Shown here one piece after another: positions 42,972 through 54,217 of a DNA stretch of 64,000 nt. The stretch covers positions 287,949-351,948 of the forward strand of contig NZ_JAIQDG010000006.1 of NCBI RefSeq assembly GCF_020037125.1. The letters run 5' to 3'. Under the pieces are notes generated by a model. It ran no database searches, was not told the DNA's origin, and saw only the letters and a list, made by a program, of their open reading frames with translations. Made by a program: the position numbers and the translations under genes. The number at the start of each line of letters is the position of its first letter. Within the stretch, counting starts at the first letter, position 1. The stretch is from Myxococcus sp. RHSTA-1-4. Its GTDB lineage: Bacteria; Myxococcota; Myxococcia; Myxococcales; Myxococcaceae.

Positions 42972-43694
42972 ATGGTGCTGCCCGTCCGTTTCGTCCTCAT
43001 GCGCCCGCGCAACGCGGAGAACCTCGGTGCCGCGGCCCGGGCACTGAAGAACTGCGGCCTGTCCGACTGGGTCTGGGTGACGCCGGAGGTGGAGGACCTG
43101 GGCCCGGCGCGAAGGCTGGCCGTCCACGCAGAGGATGTGCTGGACGCGGCCCGGCGCGCGAGCACGCTCGAGGAGGCCGTGGCCGACTGCGTCTGGGTGG
43201 TGGGCACCAGCTCGCGGAAGGTGGAGGGCAAGCGCCGGCTCTCCCCACGCGCCGTGGGCGAGGAGCTGGTCGCCCGCGCGCCGCAGGGGCCCGTGGCGCT
43301 GGTGTTCGGAGACGAGCGCAGCGGGCTCACCAACGCGGAGGTGGAGCGCTGCCATGACCTGTCCGCAGTGCCCACCGCGCCCGAGCAGCCCTCCATCAAC
43401 CTGGCCCAGGCCGTGCTGCTGTACGCCTACGAGGTGCGCGTGGCGACGCTGGCGGCCAGCGCGCCGCCACCGGGTCCCCTGCCCGCCGCGGCCACGGACG
43501 CGGAGCTGGCGCAGGTGGAGTCCGCGCTCGACACCATGCTGGGTGCCGGCGGGTTCCTGGTGGATGAGCAGCCGGGGCGTACAGCGCTGAGGGACTTGTT
43601 CGCGCCGCTGCGCCGCTCACGGCTGACCCGGAAGGAAGCGCGGCTGTGGCTGGCCGCGCTCCACACCGTCCGCAAGAAGCTGACTTCGGGTTAG
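42972..43694 (+). CDS. TrmJ/SpoU-family RNA 2'-O-methyltransferase
   Basis: This 240-residue SPOUT-class enzyme has FVLMRPRNAENLGAAARALK (motif 1), VALVFGDERSGLTNAEVERC (motif 2) and PSINLAQAVLLYAYEV (motif 3), the trefoil-knot SAM site. The C-terminal helical extension is of TrmJ type. It probably methylates the ribose of tRNA position 32; other RNA substrates are possible. The ATG at 42972 lies in a short, divergent region from the alpha-2-macroglobulin gene. Confidence 0.92.
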   Translation: MVLPVRFVLMRPRNAENLGAAARALKNCGLSDWVWVTPEVEDLGPARRLAVHAEDVLDAARRASTLEEAVADCVWVVGTSSRKVEGKRRLSPRAVGEELVARAPQGPVALVFGDERSGLTNAEVERCHDLSAVPTAPEQPSINLAQAVLLYAYEVRVATLAASAPPPGPLPAAATDAELAQVESALDTMLGAGGFLVDEQPGRTALRDLFAPLRRSRLTRKEARLWLAALHTVRKKLTSG

Positions 43695-43920
43695 CCAGCC
43701 TGGGTGGACCAACAACGGCCTGGAGAACCCCTTCGAGAGGGTCGGCAAGCGCAAGTTGATGGCCACCTTCGACGCCGAGCACCTCTCCTCCGAAGGGAGC
43801 CACCTCGTTCCGCCCCAGCAACATGACGTTCCCATCAGCCCGAGTTCATGAGCTGTCAGGCCCTTCAAGTAACTTCGGGATGGCCCTGCTGAAGCAAGCC
43901 AACGCCAGGAGGAATCTCCA
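43695..43920. other. Intergenic entry to the toxin cassette
   Basis: Visibly poorer in GC than the genes to its left. It has no open frame of credible coding character and no hairpin worth listing. It ends with an excellent Shine-Dalgarno (AGGAGGAAT) for the toxin gene. Confidence 0.45.
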
Positions 43921-44565
43921 TTGAATCTGCGCTCGACGACTGTGCTGGTCGCGATTCTCGCTGGGTGCTCTACAACTCACGGGACGGGCGGGTCTGGTTT
44001 CGAGCCATCACCAGGGGTCAACCCCGCGACGAAGAAAGAGCTGCCCTGGATTCCAGTGCTCGGCGGACGAATGAAGACGACCCTCTTCTACGACCCCTGG
44101 CAGTGCAGGTAGGAGTTCATGCGAACGTGCCAGCGGGAGTGCGCCCGGGTCATGGGCTGCATGTGGCTGGCCGACATCAAGCTGGATTGGGAAGGGCGCC
44201 TCGTCGTCCCACCGCTCCCCGTTAAAGCCGGTAGCCGCTACGGCATCTTTCACTGCTGCTGCGATTATCCCAAGCTGTCGCCGGACAAGAAGGAGGATGA
44301 GCGTAGGAGATGGGAGAACTTCCGGACATCCTTCCGGAGGGACTGGAGCAAGAGGTTCGGCGACTGGCCTGAAGAAGAGGGCGTGGCCTGGCCCGGGCAC
44401 CACATCCGGGACCTTCATCACGGTGGCGATCCAGTGGACCCCAGCAACATCATCCCCGTTGAGCCGAGGGTGCATACCGTCTTCAACAAGGCGTACCCCG
44501 CCTGCTACGGCGGTCAGGCTCCCTGGAATACAGTAGGGCCCAACCTGCCCTACTCGGACAACTGA
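43921..44565 (+). pseudogene. SitA-like lipoprotein toxin with HNH-type nuclease end, interrupted by an amber codon
   Basis: A TTG start at 43921 behind AGGAGGAAT opens a lipoprotein signal (STTVLVAILAGCST, lipobox LAGC). After 63 codons a TAG stops the frame (44110-44112). The same frame then continues unbroken to 44565 with MGCMWLADIKLDWEGRL, a HCCCDYP cysteine cluster and the nuclease-like end WPGHHIRDLHHGGDPVDPSN, then VHTVFNKAYPACYGG. This GHH-style His cluster is typical of polymorphic toxin nucleases. The SUKH gene follows three bases later. Myxobacterial SitA lipoprotein toxins are exchanged between kin by outer-membrane exchange. Either this copy is inactivated, the amber is read through, or the stop is a sequencing error. 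A shorter internal start at 44119 would lose the signal peptide. Confidence 0.7.
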
Positions 44566-44567
44566 CG

Positions 44568-45041
44568 ATGGCCACGCCCGTAAGCAGCCTGCTCGAAGAG
44601 GTCTCCCGCGAGCACTTTCCGCATCCGCCCGCCACCCCCGAAGAAATCAATGCGTTCGAGCACCGGATGGGCTGGAAGCTGGACCCGGACCTGCGCGCGT
44701 TCTACCTGCACTGCAATGGGGCGGAGCTGATTGAGCGGCTGCCGGATACCCCCTACCGTATCCTCCCGCTATCGAAGATCGTTCGGGCACGGGTAGCTAT
44801 CTACAGCGAGGACGACAACAAGTGGGGTCCGGCTTCGGTGTACGCGCTCTGCGACGTGCAGGACGGCAACTACGTGCTTGTGGACGTGGCCCGACAGGAG
44901 AATGGTCGCTACCCCCTGTTCGATGGTGACCACGAGGCGTGGCCGGACCCGGCCTACTGCAAGCAGGTCGCCAGTTCCTTCTCGGAGTTCCTGGAGCAGG
45001 TGCTGCGCACCCGCCGCAGCCTCTACTGGCTGGGGAAGTGA
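44568..45041 (+). CDS. SMI1/KNR4 (SUKH) family immunity protein
   Basis: This 157-residue cytoplasmic protein has the SUKH signature TPEEINAFEHRMGWKLDPDL, then RAFYLHCNGAELIERLP. The middle is YRILPLSKIVRARV and the end is DPAYCKQVASSFSEFLEQVL. SUKH proteins are the classic immunity partners of nuclease toxins. It begins three bases after the toxin frame and looks intact, so the immunity half of the pair survives even though the toxin frame is interrupted. Confidence 0.9.
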   Translation: MATPVSSLLEEVSREHFPHPPATPEEINAFEHRMGWKLDPDLRAFYLHCNGAELIERLPDTPYRILPLSKIVRARVAIYSEDDNKWGPASVYALCDVQDGNYVLVDVARQENGRYPLFDGDHEAWPDPAYCKQVASSFSEFLEQVLRTRRSLYWLGK

Positions 45042-45149
45042 AACCTCCACCAAGCCCTCCTTCAAGTGTCCACCTCCCCGCCCTGGGAGCGGCCCTGGGC
45101 TGACGAATGGCCCCTTGGTGGATTCCTCCCGGCCGACCTACCAGCGCCC

Positions 45150-45398
45150 CTAGACAGTGCGCGGAGTCCGCGGCCCCTGACCGCCCGTCCCCGGCGTGCC
45201 AGGGCCGGAAGGCGGTCCGCGGCGTCGGCGGGAAATCCGCACCGCGCTCCATGCGAAGACGAGCGCCGCCGCCACGAGCAGCACCACCCAGTACCAGAAC
45301 AGCGGGCTGCGGGAGGGCTCCTGCTCGATGGGGCCCTGCATGGGCGTCTGGGCGAAGGCCAGTACCGGCGTGAGCAACGGAGCCAGTGTCGTGCGCAT
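45150..45398 (-). CDS. Small exported single-pass membrane protein
   Basis: This 82-residue protein has a short signal-like N-terminus (MRTTLAPLLTPVLAFAQT), one transmembrane helix (SPLFWYWVVLLVAAALVFAW) and a basic Arg/Gly/Pro-rich tail. The ATG at 45398 follows GGGAGAGG; a GTG two codons earlier is possible. Not recognised. Confidence 0.65.
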   Translation of the reverse strand: MRTTLAPLLTPVLAFAQTPMQGPIEQEPSRSPLFWYWVVLLVAAALVFAWSAVRISRRRRGPPSGPGTPGTGGQGPRTPRTV

Positions 45399-45502
45399 GG
45401 TCACCTCTCCCTGGGAACGTCGTCATCCCGGGAGATGTCCACAAGCGCACTACCCTCTGGGCCGGGCATGGAGCGTGCGCCCGCCCGGCGCCCCGCCCCG
45501 CG

Positions 45503-46495
45503 CTACTTCGCGGGCTTCGCGCCCGTCAACCGGGACAGGAGCTTCGGGTCGTCCGGGAGCAGGCCCGCCTTCGGCAGCCGGGTGACCAGCTCCCGCCAGC
45601 GAGGGTCCGCCTTGTACGTGCGCTGGAGGAGCGGCAGGGCCTCGTCCACGCGGCCCACTCCCACCAGGGAGATGGCGTGCCAGAACACCATCTCCGCGTT
45701 CCCGGGCGCGAGCTTCTCCGCCGCCGAGTACGCCTCGAGGGCGCCGTCCGTGTCCTTGCGCTCGATGGCGAGGTCACCCTCGTTCATGAAGTTGTAGGCG
45801 CGCTGGAGGGTGACGAGCCGGCGCAGTTCCTTGAGGGGCTCCGGAGCATCGTCCACGCGCAGGTCGAACCGGCGGTCCTGCCACGGGCGGCCCGAGGGCT
45901 TCGCGGCCACGACGATGAGGGCGGCGGATTGCTTTCCGCGGATGTCGCCCCCCTGCGCCTCGGCGGCCTCGAGCGCGGCGAGCATTCGCTCGGCCAGGTC
46001 GCCCTTCGACTCGCGGAAGGCCTTCGCCATGGCGGGCCACACGGTGTCGCGCTCCATCATGTTGGCCTGGACGGAGAAGCCCTCACCGGCGGCGTGGCCG
46101 GCGGCGGCGATGCAGTTCTCCCCCGTGTGGGCGGCGGCGCGGCCCTGGGCATCAATCATCGCCACCTGCCGCACGCCGCTGGCGTGGTCCGCCGCGAGCA
46201 ACCCCTTCAGCGCGTCCGGGGCGGCGCGGCCCGCGCGCATCAATTCGAGGCCCAGCTTCCCGTAGGACGGGTCCACGAAGGACTGGGTGGCGACGGCGCC
46301 CACGCCGGCCTCGGCCCACGGGACGGTGGAGCCCACGGAGAACCAGTGGGACTGCACGGCCACGCCCATCTCCCCCGTCGCCGGGTCACGGGCGACGATG
46401 GAGTAGGTGTGCACGGGGCGGCGGGGAACCGGAGCCGGCTCGGCGGCCAGGGCGGGGAGCGCGAGCAGGACGAGGCAGGCGGCAAGACGCAGCAT
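45503..46495 (-). CDS. DUF1028 Ntn-hydrolase-like exported protein with TPR-like tail
   Basis: This 330-residue protein has a signal peptide (residues 1-18, ALA-AE). The DUF1028 domain follows (THTYSIVARDP-type start reading VHTYSIVARDPATGEMGVAV, then GVGAVATQSFVDPSYGKLGL, then IDAQGRAAAHTGENCIAAAG), a fold related to Ntn hydrolases. The last 100 residues form TPR-type helices (MNEGDLAIERKDTDGALEAY, then SLVGVGRVDEALPLLQRTY). Many DUF1028 proteins have this domain order. Probable periplasmic hydrolase; substrate unknown. The start at 46495 opens the signal peptide. Confidence 0.88.
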   Translation of the reverse strand: MLRLAACLVLLALPALAAEPAPVPRRPVHTYSIVARDPATGEMGVAVQSHWFSVGSTVPWAEAGVGAVATQSFVDPSYGKLGLELMRAGRAAPDALKGLLAADHASGVRQVAMIDAQGRAAAHTGENCIAAAGHAAGEGFSVQANMMERDTVWPAMAKAFRESKGDLAERMLAALEAAEAQGGDIRGKQSAALIVVAAKPSGRPWQDRRFDLRVDDAPEPLKELRRLVTLQRAYNFMNEGDLAIERKDTDGALEAYSAAEKLAPGNAEMVFWHAISLVGVGRVDEALPLLQRTYKADPRWRELVTRLPKAGLLPDDPKLLSRLTGAKPAK

Positions 46496-46635
46496 GAGGA
46501 TGAGACCTCCCAGCGAGGGGCCTGGAGGGTGAGCGACCCGGCGTGCGGCCGCAAGGCCCGGGGCGTCACGGGCCGGAAGTGTCCCTACCTTCCCCGGGTA
46601 GCCGGAGGCCGGCACCCCCTTTGAGGAGGACGCGC

Positions 46636-46851
46636 ATGGACCACATGCCCTACGAGTCGATGGAGATTGGCGGCGAGGAGCCCGGCCGCGGCACGAAGCG
46701 CGAGGCGCCTCCGGAGAACGAGCCGAAGCGCACGCCGAAGACGGCCGAGGGCGGAGGGCTGGACAAGGAGCGCCGGGTGCCCCAGGGCGAGCCCGGGAAG
46801 ACGCCCGGCTCCGCCGAGGGCGAGGACCCGAGCCGGCCTCCGCGCAAGTAG
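46636..46851 (+). CDS. Small disordered charged protein
   Basis: This 71-residue protein is Lys/Glu/Pro/Gly-rich (TKREAPPENEPKRTPKTAEG) with no predicted fold. GAGGAGGA lies just upstream of the ATG, which supports translation. Function unknown. Confidence 0.6.
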   Translation: MDHMPYESMEIGGEEPGRGTKREAPPENEPKRTPKTAEGGGLDKERRVPQGEPGKTPGSAEGEDPSRPPRK

Positions 46852-46907
46852 CCCCCTCCTGTCACAAGCGCTGTCCCGCCCGGCCCGGACGGGTACAGTG
46901 CCGCGCC

Positions 46908-47720
46908 ATGTCCCACAAGCCCGAGAAGCCGAAGACACCGCAGCACAAGCGCTGGGAGGGCAAGGAGAAGCCGGACTGGCTGTCGCGCGCGCTGGCCCGC
47001 GCGGGCGTGTTCCCCCAGGAAGAGGCGGAGACGGCCATCCGCGCCGGCCGCGTCACCATCAACGGCCGCGTGGCGAAGATGCCGCTCGCCCCGGTGCCCC
47101 CGGGCGCCGTCGTGAAGGTGGACGGAAAGCCCGTGCCGGTGGGCGCGCCGCCCACGCGCGTGCTGGCCTTCCACAAGCCCGCGGGCGTGCTGACCTCCAC
47201 CGAGCGCCAGCACCGCACCGGCACCGTCTTCGAGGTGCTGCTGCCCCAGCTCCCGCCGGAGCTGGCCGGCTACTCATGGCATGCCGTGGGCCGCCTGGAC
47301 GTGGACTCCACCGGCCTGCTGCTCTTCACCAATGACGACAAGCTGGTGGCCCACGCCACGTCCCCGGACACGCGCCTGCCCAAGCGCTACGTGGCCAGGG
47401 TGTTCAGCACCGCGGACGACGCGCGCGTGGAGCCCCTGCGCAGGGGCATGACGCTGGACGACGGGCCGGCGCGCCCCGCGAAGGTCGTGGTCCGCGACGA
47501 GCACACCGTGGAGGTGACGCTCACCGAGGGCCGCCACCACCAGGTGAAGCGGATGCTCGGCGCCGTGGGCCTGCCCGTGCGCGCGCTCCACCGCGAGGCC
47601 GTGGGCGGCATCGAGCTGGACATCCCCGAGGGCACCTTCCGGCTCCTCGGCGACGAGGAGGTCCGCGAGGGGCTGCGGTACGAGGGACGCGGCGCCGCGA
47701 CACCGGGCCACCCGGAGTGA
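46908..47720 (+). CDS. RsuA/RluB/E/F-family pseudouridine synthase
   Basis: The 270-residue protein has an N-terminal S4 RNA-binding domain (SRALARAGVFPQEEAETAIR, then AGRVTINGRV). The catalytic domain carries Asp in HAVGRLDVDSTGLLLFTND. The C-terminal RNA contact segment is TLTEGRHHQVKRMLGAVG-like (reading VEVTLTEGRHHQVKRMLGAV). The first 15 residues are Lys-rich. It probably modifies 23S or 16S rRNA; the exact site cannot be told from sequence. Confidence 0.93.
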   Translation: MSHKPEKPKTPQHKRWEGKEKPDWLSRALARAGVFPQEEAETAIRAGRVTINGRVAKMPLAPVPPGAVVKVDGKPVPVGAPPTRVLAFHKPAGVLTSTERQHRTGTVFEVLLPQLPPELAGYSWHAVGRLDVDSTGLLLFTNDDKLVAHATSPDTRLPKRYVARVFSTADDARVEPLRRGMTLDDGPARPAKVVVRDEHTVEVTLTEGRHHQVKRMLGAVGLPVRALHREAVGGIELDIPEGTFRLLGDEEVREGLRYEGRGAATPGHPE

Positions 47721-47757
47721 CTTCAAAGCCCTCGCGGGCTCGTCTAGCGTCGCCCCC

Positions 47758-49161
47758 ATGGCGGACTTCGACCTGGTGGTGATTGGCTCCGGCCCCGCCG
47801 GAGAGTGGGGCGCGGTGCGGGCGGCGCTGGCGGGCAAGCGCGTGGTGGTGGTGGAGCGTGAGCCGGTCCCCGGCGGCACGGCGGCCAACACCGGCACCAT
47901 TCCCTCCAAGACGCTGCGCGAGACGGCGCTCCACCTGTCCGGCTTCAAGGCCCGTGGCCTCTACAGCGTGGAGACCACGCTGCGCCACGAGGCCACCGTG
48001 TCCGACTTCCTCTACCGCGAGCGCCGCGTGAAGGGCATCGAGCGCGAGCGCATCCTCCGCAACCTCGCCCGCCACGGCGTGGAAATCGTCCAGGGCACCG
48101 GCTCGCTGGTGGACGCCCACACGGTGGCGGTGCGCCGGGAGGGCGCGCCGGAGCGGCGGCTCACCGGCTCCGTCATCCTGGTGGCCACCGGCTCGTCCCC
48201 CTACCGGCCGCCGCTGTACCCCTTCGGCGACCCGCGCGTGCACGACTCGGACGAGGTGCTGGACCTCGGCCAGCTCCCGCGCTCGCTGGTGGTGGTGGGT
48301 GGCGGCGTCATCGGCTGCGAGTACGCGTGCATGTTCGCCGCGCTGGGCATCCCCGTGACGCTGGTGGAGGTGAAGCCGGAGCTGCTGCCCTTCCTCGACG
48401 ACGAGATGTCCGCGCTGCTCGGCCGGCGCATGGAGGCGCTCGGTGTCCAGCTCCGCTTCGGCCAGACGGTGGAGAAGGTGGACGCGCCCCCGGCCCCGGA
48501 TGCGCCCGTGCGGATGACGCTCTCCTCCGGCGAGGTGCTGGAGACGGACCAGGTGCTGGTGGCCTCCGGCCGCTCGGCCAATACGAAGGGCCTGGGGCTG
48601 GAGGCGCTCGGCGTGAAGGTGGGCTCGCGCGGCCAGGTGGAGGTGGGCCCCACGTTCCAGACGGCGGTGCCCCACCTCTACGCGGTGGGAGACGTCATCG
48701 GCTTCCCCGCGCTGGCCTCCACCTCCATGGACCAGGCCCGCATCGCCGTGGAGCACGCCTTCGGCCTGGGCACCACGCGCACCCTGGCGCCGGTGCTGCC
48801 GTACGGCATCTACACCATCCCCGAGGTCTCCATGGCCGGCGAGACGGAGGAGTCCCTGCGCAAGCAGCAGGTGCCCTACGTCGCCGGCCGCGCCACCTTC
48901 GCCAGCAACCCGCGCGGTCAAATCATCGGTGACACGCACGGCCTGCTGAAGCTGCTCTTCCACCGGGAGAGCCTCAAGGTGCTCGGCGTCCACGTCCTGG
49001 GCGAGCAGGCCTCGGAGCTGGTGCACGTGGGCCTCACGGCGATGCTCACCAGCGCCACCGCGCACCTCTTCGTGGAGACGTGCTTCAACTACCCCACGCT
49101 GTCGGAGGCCTACAAGACGGCCACCTTCGACGCGCTGGCTCAGCTCAACGCGCGCCTTTGA
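47758..49161 (+). CDS. Soluble pyridine nucleotide transhydrogenase-like flavoprotein
   Basis: This 467-residue member of the disulfide-reductase-fold family has FAD motif VVIGSGPAGEWGAVRAAL and NAD motif LVVVGGGVIGCEYACMFAAL. A C-terminal dimer interface reads THGLLKLLFHRESLKVLGVH. The segment GGTAANTGTIPSKTLRETAL matches SthA in its TIPSK part but contains no Cys at all, so it has no redox disulfide and cannot act as a dihydrolipoamide or glutathione reductase. Hydride exchange between NADH and NADP is the likely reaction. Confidence 0.85.
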   Translation: MADFDLVVIGSGPAGEWGAVRAALAGKRVVVVEREPVPGGTAANTGTIPSKTLRETALHLSGFKARGLYSVETTLRHEATVSDFLYRERRVKGIERERILRNLARHGVEIVQGTGSLVDAHTVAVRREGAPERRLTGSVILVATGSSPYRPPLYPFGDPRVHDSDEVLDLGQLPRSLVVVGGGVIGCEYACMFAALGIPVTLVEVKPELLPFLDDEMSALLGRRMEALGVQLRFGQTVEKVDAPPAPDAPVRMTLSSGEVLETDQVLVASGRSANTKGLGLEALGVKVGSRGQVEVGPTFQTAVPHLYAVGDVIGFPALASTSMDQARIAVEHAFGLGTTRTLAPVLPYGIYTIPEVSMAGETEESLRKQQVPYVAGRATFASNPRGQIIGDTHGLLKLLFHRESLKVLGVHVLGEQASELVHVGLTAMLTSATAHLFVETCFNYPTLSEAYKTATFDALAQLNARL

Positions 49162-49480
49162 GGCTCCCCACCGTGAGGCCCGCCGCCGTCGGCGCCACGC
49201 GGTGGATGTTGTCCGCCGAGGCCCGCGCCAGGGACGGTGCCCCATCCGTGGGCTGCGCCGGGGCCGGAGCCGCCGCGCGGGCCCCGGCGCCCCCCAGGAG
49301 CTCCCGGATGCGCTGCCAGCGGACCTTCTCCTCCGCCATCAGCCGCGTCAGCTCCTCGCGGGCCGCGGCGTCCTGCAGCCCGGAGGCGGCGGCCGCCACC
49401 TTGTCGAGGAACGGCAGCAGGTAGCCGAAGTCCCTCTCGAAGGCGCCGGCGTCGGCGGGGGAGCCAGGTTTCTTCGCCAT
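49145..49480 (-). CDS. Small helical protein of unknown function
   Basis: This 111-residue protein has helical residues 10-65 (FERDFGYLLPFLDKVAAAAS, then REELTRLMAEEKVRWQRIRE) and a Pro/Ala-rich second half. GAGGACGGAC with GGAGG precedes the ATG at 49480. Its end overlaps the convergent transhydrogenase gene by 17 bases. Not recognised. Confidence 0.65.
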   Translation of the reverse strand: MAKKPGSPADAGAFERDFGYLLPFLDKVAAAASGLQDAAAREELTRLMAEEKVRWQRIRELLGGAGARAAAPAPAQPTDGAPSLARASADNIHRVAPTAAGLTVGSLKGAR

Positions 49481-49530
49481 GTCCGTCCTCCTCATGGGGG
49501 CGCCGCGGGACGGCGGCACCCTAGCCCATT

Positions 49531-49893
49531 TCAGCCGTGGTACACGCGCGAGGCGACAATCCGCCCGCCGCGCACCTCCAGCACCTCCGCCACCGGCATG
49601 GGGGCCTCACCGGGCGCGTGGCGCAGGTACTCCATGAAGACGCGGGTGTCGTCCGCCGTGAGGGCCGTCTCCTCGTAGCGCAGGCCCGGCAGCCGGGCGA
49701 TGGCCTCCCGCCACCACTTCGCCAGCGCCGGCCGGCCGATCAGCCGCCCCCCCGTCTCCGGGTGGAGCACCCGAATCTTCGGGGAGGTGTGGGTGCAATC
49801 CTCGGCATAGAGTGCCACCAGGGCGTCCACGTCGTGGGTGTTGAAAGCGTGCAGCCAGGCTCGGGCCAAGGAGAAGTTTTCGCTCGCACTCAT
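49531..49893 (-). CDS. SnoaL/NTF2-like small fold protein
   Basis: This 120-residue protein has the SnoaL-like pattern LARAWLHAFNTHDVDALVAL, YAEDCTHTSPKIRV, then LAKWWREAIARLPGLRYEET and a terminal strand VLEVRGGRIVASRVY. The cone-shaped fold serves as isomerase, cyclase or carrier; no specific role can be read here. The start at 49893 is chosen by homology pattern. Confidence 0.85.
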   Translation of the reverse strand: MSASENFSLARAWLHAFNTHDVDALVALYAEDCTHTSPKIRVLHPETGGRLIGRPALAKWWREAIARLPGLRYEETALTADDTRVFMEYLRHAPGEAPMPVAEVLEVRGGRIVASRVYHG

Positions 49894-50056
49894 GGTTAGG
49901 AGACCCCCGAAAGGGTAGGACGCCGTTTTTGTAGGCATAGGTGGGAGCAGGCAGCCCACCGTCATGTGGATTTGGCTGGAAACTCAGTCCCGTGGGAAGT
50001 AAGGGCCCCGCCTGCTCTGTTCCCTCAGGCACTTTTCAATCAAGAAGGACCGGATC

Positions 50057-52171
<2,115 letters not shown>

Positions 52172-52202
52172 TCCACGCATCCGCCGCACTCTGGCGGTAA
52201 GG

Positions 52203-52232
52203 AAGGCGCTCCTCTTCAGTGAGGGGCGCCTT
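52203..52232 (+). terminator. Terminator after the EF-G gene
   Basis: AAGGCGCTCCTC and GAGGGGCGCCTT pair with one wobble around TTCAGT, followed by TTCGCCTTTT. It lies between the EF-G stop and the GTG of the ABC-F gene. Confidence 0.75.
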
Positions 52233-52255
52233 TCGCCTTTTCGGGAGTCCACACC

Positions 52256-54187
52256 GTGACGCTGCTTCGTGCCGCCAACGTCCAGCTCAGCTTCGGCAGC
52301 AGGACTGTCTTCCAGGGCCTCACCTTCACCATCGAAGAGGGCGAGCGCGTGGGCCTGGTGGGCGTCAACGGCTCCGGCAAGTCGTCGCTGATGAAGATTC
52401 TCGCCGGCGCCGCCAGGGCGGACACGGGTGAGCTGCAGCTCCGCCGTGGCGCCCGCGTCACCTACCTGCCCCAGGAGCCGGAGTTCCCCGAGGGCGCCAC
52501 CGTGGCCTCGGAGCTGTCCGTGTCCCAGGGCCCGCTGAAGGAGGCGCTGGCCGCGCACGCCGAGCTGGCGAAGCGGCTGGAGTCCGCCCCCCCGGACGCG
52601 CACGACAAGCTGCTGGAGCAGATGGCCGCGCTGAGCGACCGGATTGAACAGATGGGCGGCTGGGACACCGAGCACCACGCCAAGACGCTGCTGGACAGGC
52701 TGGGCGTGAAGGACTGGGACCGGCCGGTGGCGCAGCTGTCCGGCGGCCTCCGCAAGCGGGTGGCCATTGCCCGGGCGCTGCTGACGCGGCCGGACCTGCT
52801 GCTCCTGGACGAGCCCACCAACCACCTGGACGCGGACACGGTGGACTGGCTGGAGGAGGAGCTGGACAAGCTGCCCGGGGCGCTGCTGCTCGTCACGCAC
52901 GACCGGTACTTCCTGGACGGGCTGGTGGACCGCATCGTCGAAATCCAGCCCGGCGAGGGCCTGACGTCGTACCCCGGCAACTACCAGGCCTACCTGGAGC
53001 AGAAGCTGGTGGCCCAGGAGAACGCGGCGCTGGCGCAGCACAAGCGCGAGCGCTGGATTGCGCAGGAGGTGGCCTGGCTGCGCAGGGGCCCCGAGGCACG
53101 CCGCACCAAGAGCAAGGCGCGAATCGACCGGGCGCAGAAGCTGATGGCGGAGAAGGGCTTCCAGCGGCCCAAGGTGGCGGACCTGCGCGTGGCGGCGGCG
53201 CCCCGGCTGGGGCACACCGTCATCGAGGCGGAGGGGCTCCAGAAGTCCTTCGGAGACAGGAAGGTACTGGACGGCGTGGACTTCCGGCTCCAGCGCGGCG
53301 AGCGCGTGGGCCTGGTGGGGCCCAACGGCGTGGGCAAGACGACCTTCCTGCGCGTGCTGCTGGGCGAGACGCCCCCGGACGGCGGCAAGCTCGTCATCGG
53401 GAAGAACACGAAGGTGGCGTACTACGACCAGCAGCGCGCGCAGCTGGACCTGGAGTCCACGGTGTACGACGCGGCCTCACAGGGCGAGGACCAGGTCATC
53501 CTGGGCGACCAGAAGGTGGCCCTGCGCGACTACCTGGACGACCTGCTCTTCCCCGTGCCCATGCAGCGCATGAAGGTGAAGGCGCTGTCGGGCGGAGAGC
53601 GCAACCGGCTGCTGCTGGCGCGCCTGTTCCTGGAGGGCGCCAACGTGCTGGTGCTGGACGAGCCCACCAACGACCTGGACATCGTCACGCTCAACATCCT
53701 GGAGCGGCTGCTGCTGGACTTCGGCGGCAGCACGCTGCTCGTCACGCACGACCGGTACTTCCTGGACAAGGTGGCCACCAGCATCCTCACCTTCGAGGGC
53801 AACGGCCGTGTCGTCCGGTACGAGGGCAACTACGCGATGTACCGGCGGCTGAAGGAGCAGGCAGAGGCGCAGGCGGCCGCGGCGGCCCCGGCCGCGAAGC
53901 CCGCGCCGAAGAAGGAGGAGCCGCCTGCCGCCCCGAAGGCGGCACGCAAGCCGGGGAAGCTCTCCTACAAGGAGCAGCGCGAGCTGGACGGCATGGAGGC
54001 CGCGATTGAAGCGGCCGAGACGAAGAAGGCGGCGCTGGAGGCCCAGCTCGCCGACCCGGCGGTGTACAGCAACGGCCCCAAGGTGGCGGAGGTCAACAAG
54101 GAGCTGGAGGCCACCGCCGCGGAGGTGGACCGGCTGTACGCCCGGTGGCAGGAGCTGCAGGACCTGGCGGCGGGCGGCGCGGCGTAG
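52256..54187 (+). CDS. ABC-F ATPase, Uup-like
   Basis: This 643-residue duplicated ATPase has no membrane segments. Domain 1 has Walker A GVNGSGKSS, signature LSGGLRKRVAIARAL and Walker B LLLLDEPTNHLD. A linker follows (QKLVAQENAALAQHKRERWI). Domain 2 has GPNGVGKTT, LSGGERNRLLLARLF and VLVLDEPTNDLD. A charged linker and C-terminal coiled coil (GMEAAIEAAETKKAALEAQL) are typical of Uup. It acts on ribosomes or branched DNA rather than transport. GTG start. Confidence 0.93.
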   Translation: MTLLRAANVQLSFGSRTVFQGLTFTIEEGERVGLVGVNGSGKSSLMKILAGAARADTGELQLRRGARVTYLPQEPEFPEGATVASELSVSQGPLKEALAAHAELAKRLESAPPDAHDKLLEQMAALSDRIEQMGGWDTEHHAKTLLDRLGVKDWDRPVAQLSGGLRKRVAIARALLTRPDLLLLDEPTNHLDADTVDWLEEELDKLPGALLLVTHDRYFLDGLVDRIVEIQPGEGLTSYPGNYQAYLEQKLVAQENAALAQHKRERWIAQEVAWLRRGPEARRTKSKARIDRAQKLMAEKGFQRPKVADLRVAAAPRLGHTVIEAEGLQKSFGDRKVLDGVDFRLQRGERVGLVGPNGVGKTTFLRVLLGETPPDGGKLVIGKNTKVAYYDQQRAQLDLESTVYDAASQGEDQVILGDQKVALRDYLDDLLFPVPMQRMKVKALSGGERNRLLLARLFLEGANVLVLDEPTNDLDIVTLNILERLLLDFGGSTLLVTHDRYFLDKVATSILTFEGNGRVVRYEGNYAMYRRLKEQAEAQAAAAAPAAKPAPKKEEPPAAPKAARKPGKLSYKEQRELDGMEAAIEAAETKKAALEAQLADPAVYSNGPKVAEVNKELEATAAEVDRLYARWQELQDLAAGGAA

Positions 54188-54217
54188 GCGCGGCGGCCCC
54201 CCGCCCCGCCCGCGCCT

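Noticed and set aside
43695..43920. Small RNA or tRNA gene in the gap before the toxin cassette
   Set aside because: No tRNA-like T-loop or cloverleaf and no stable hairpin were seen.
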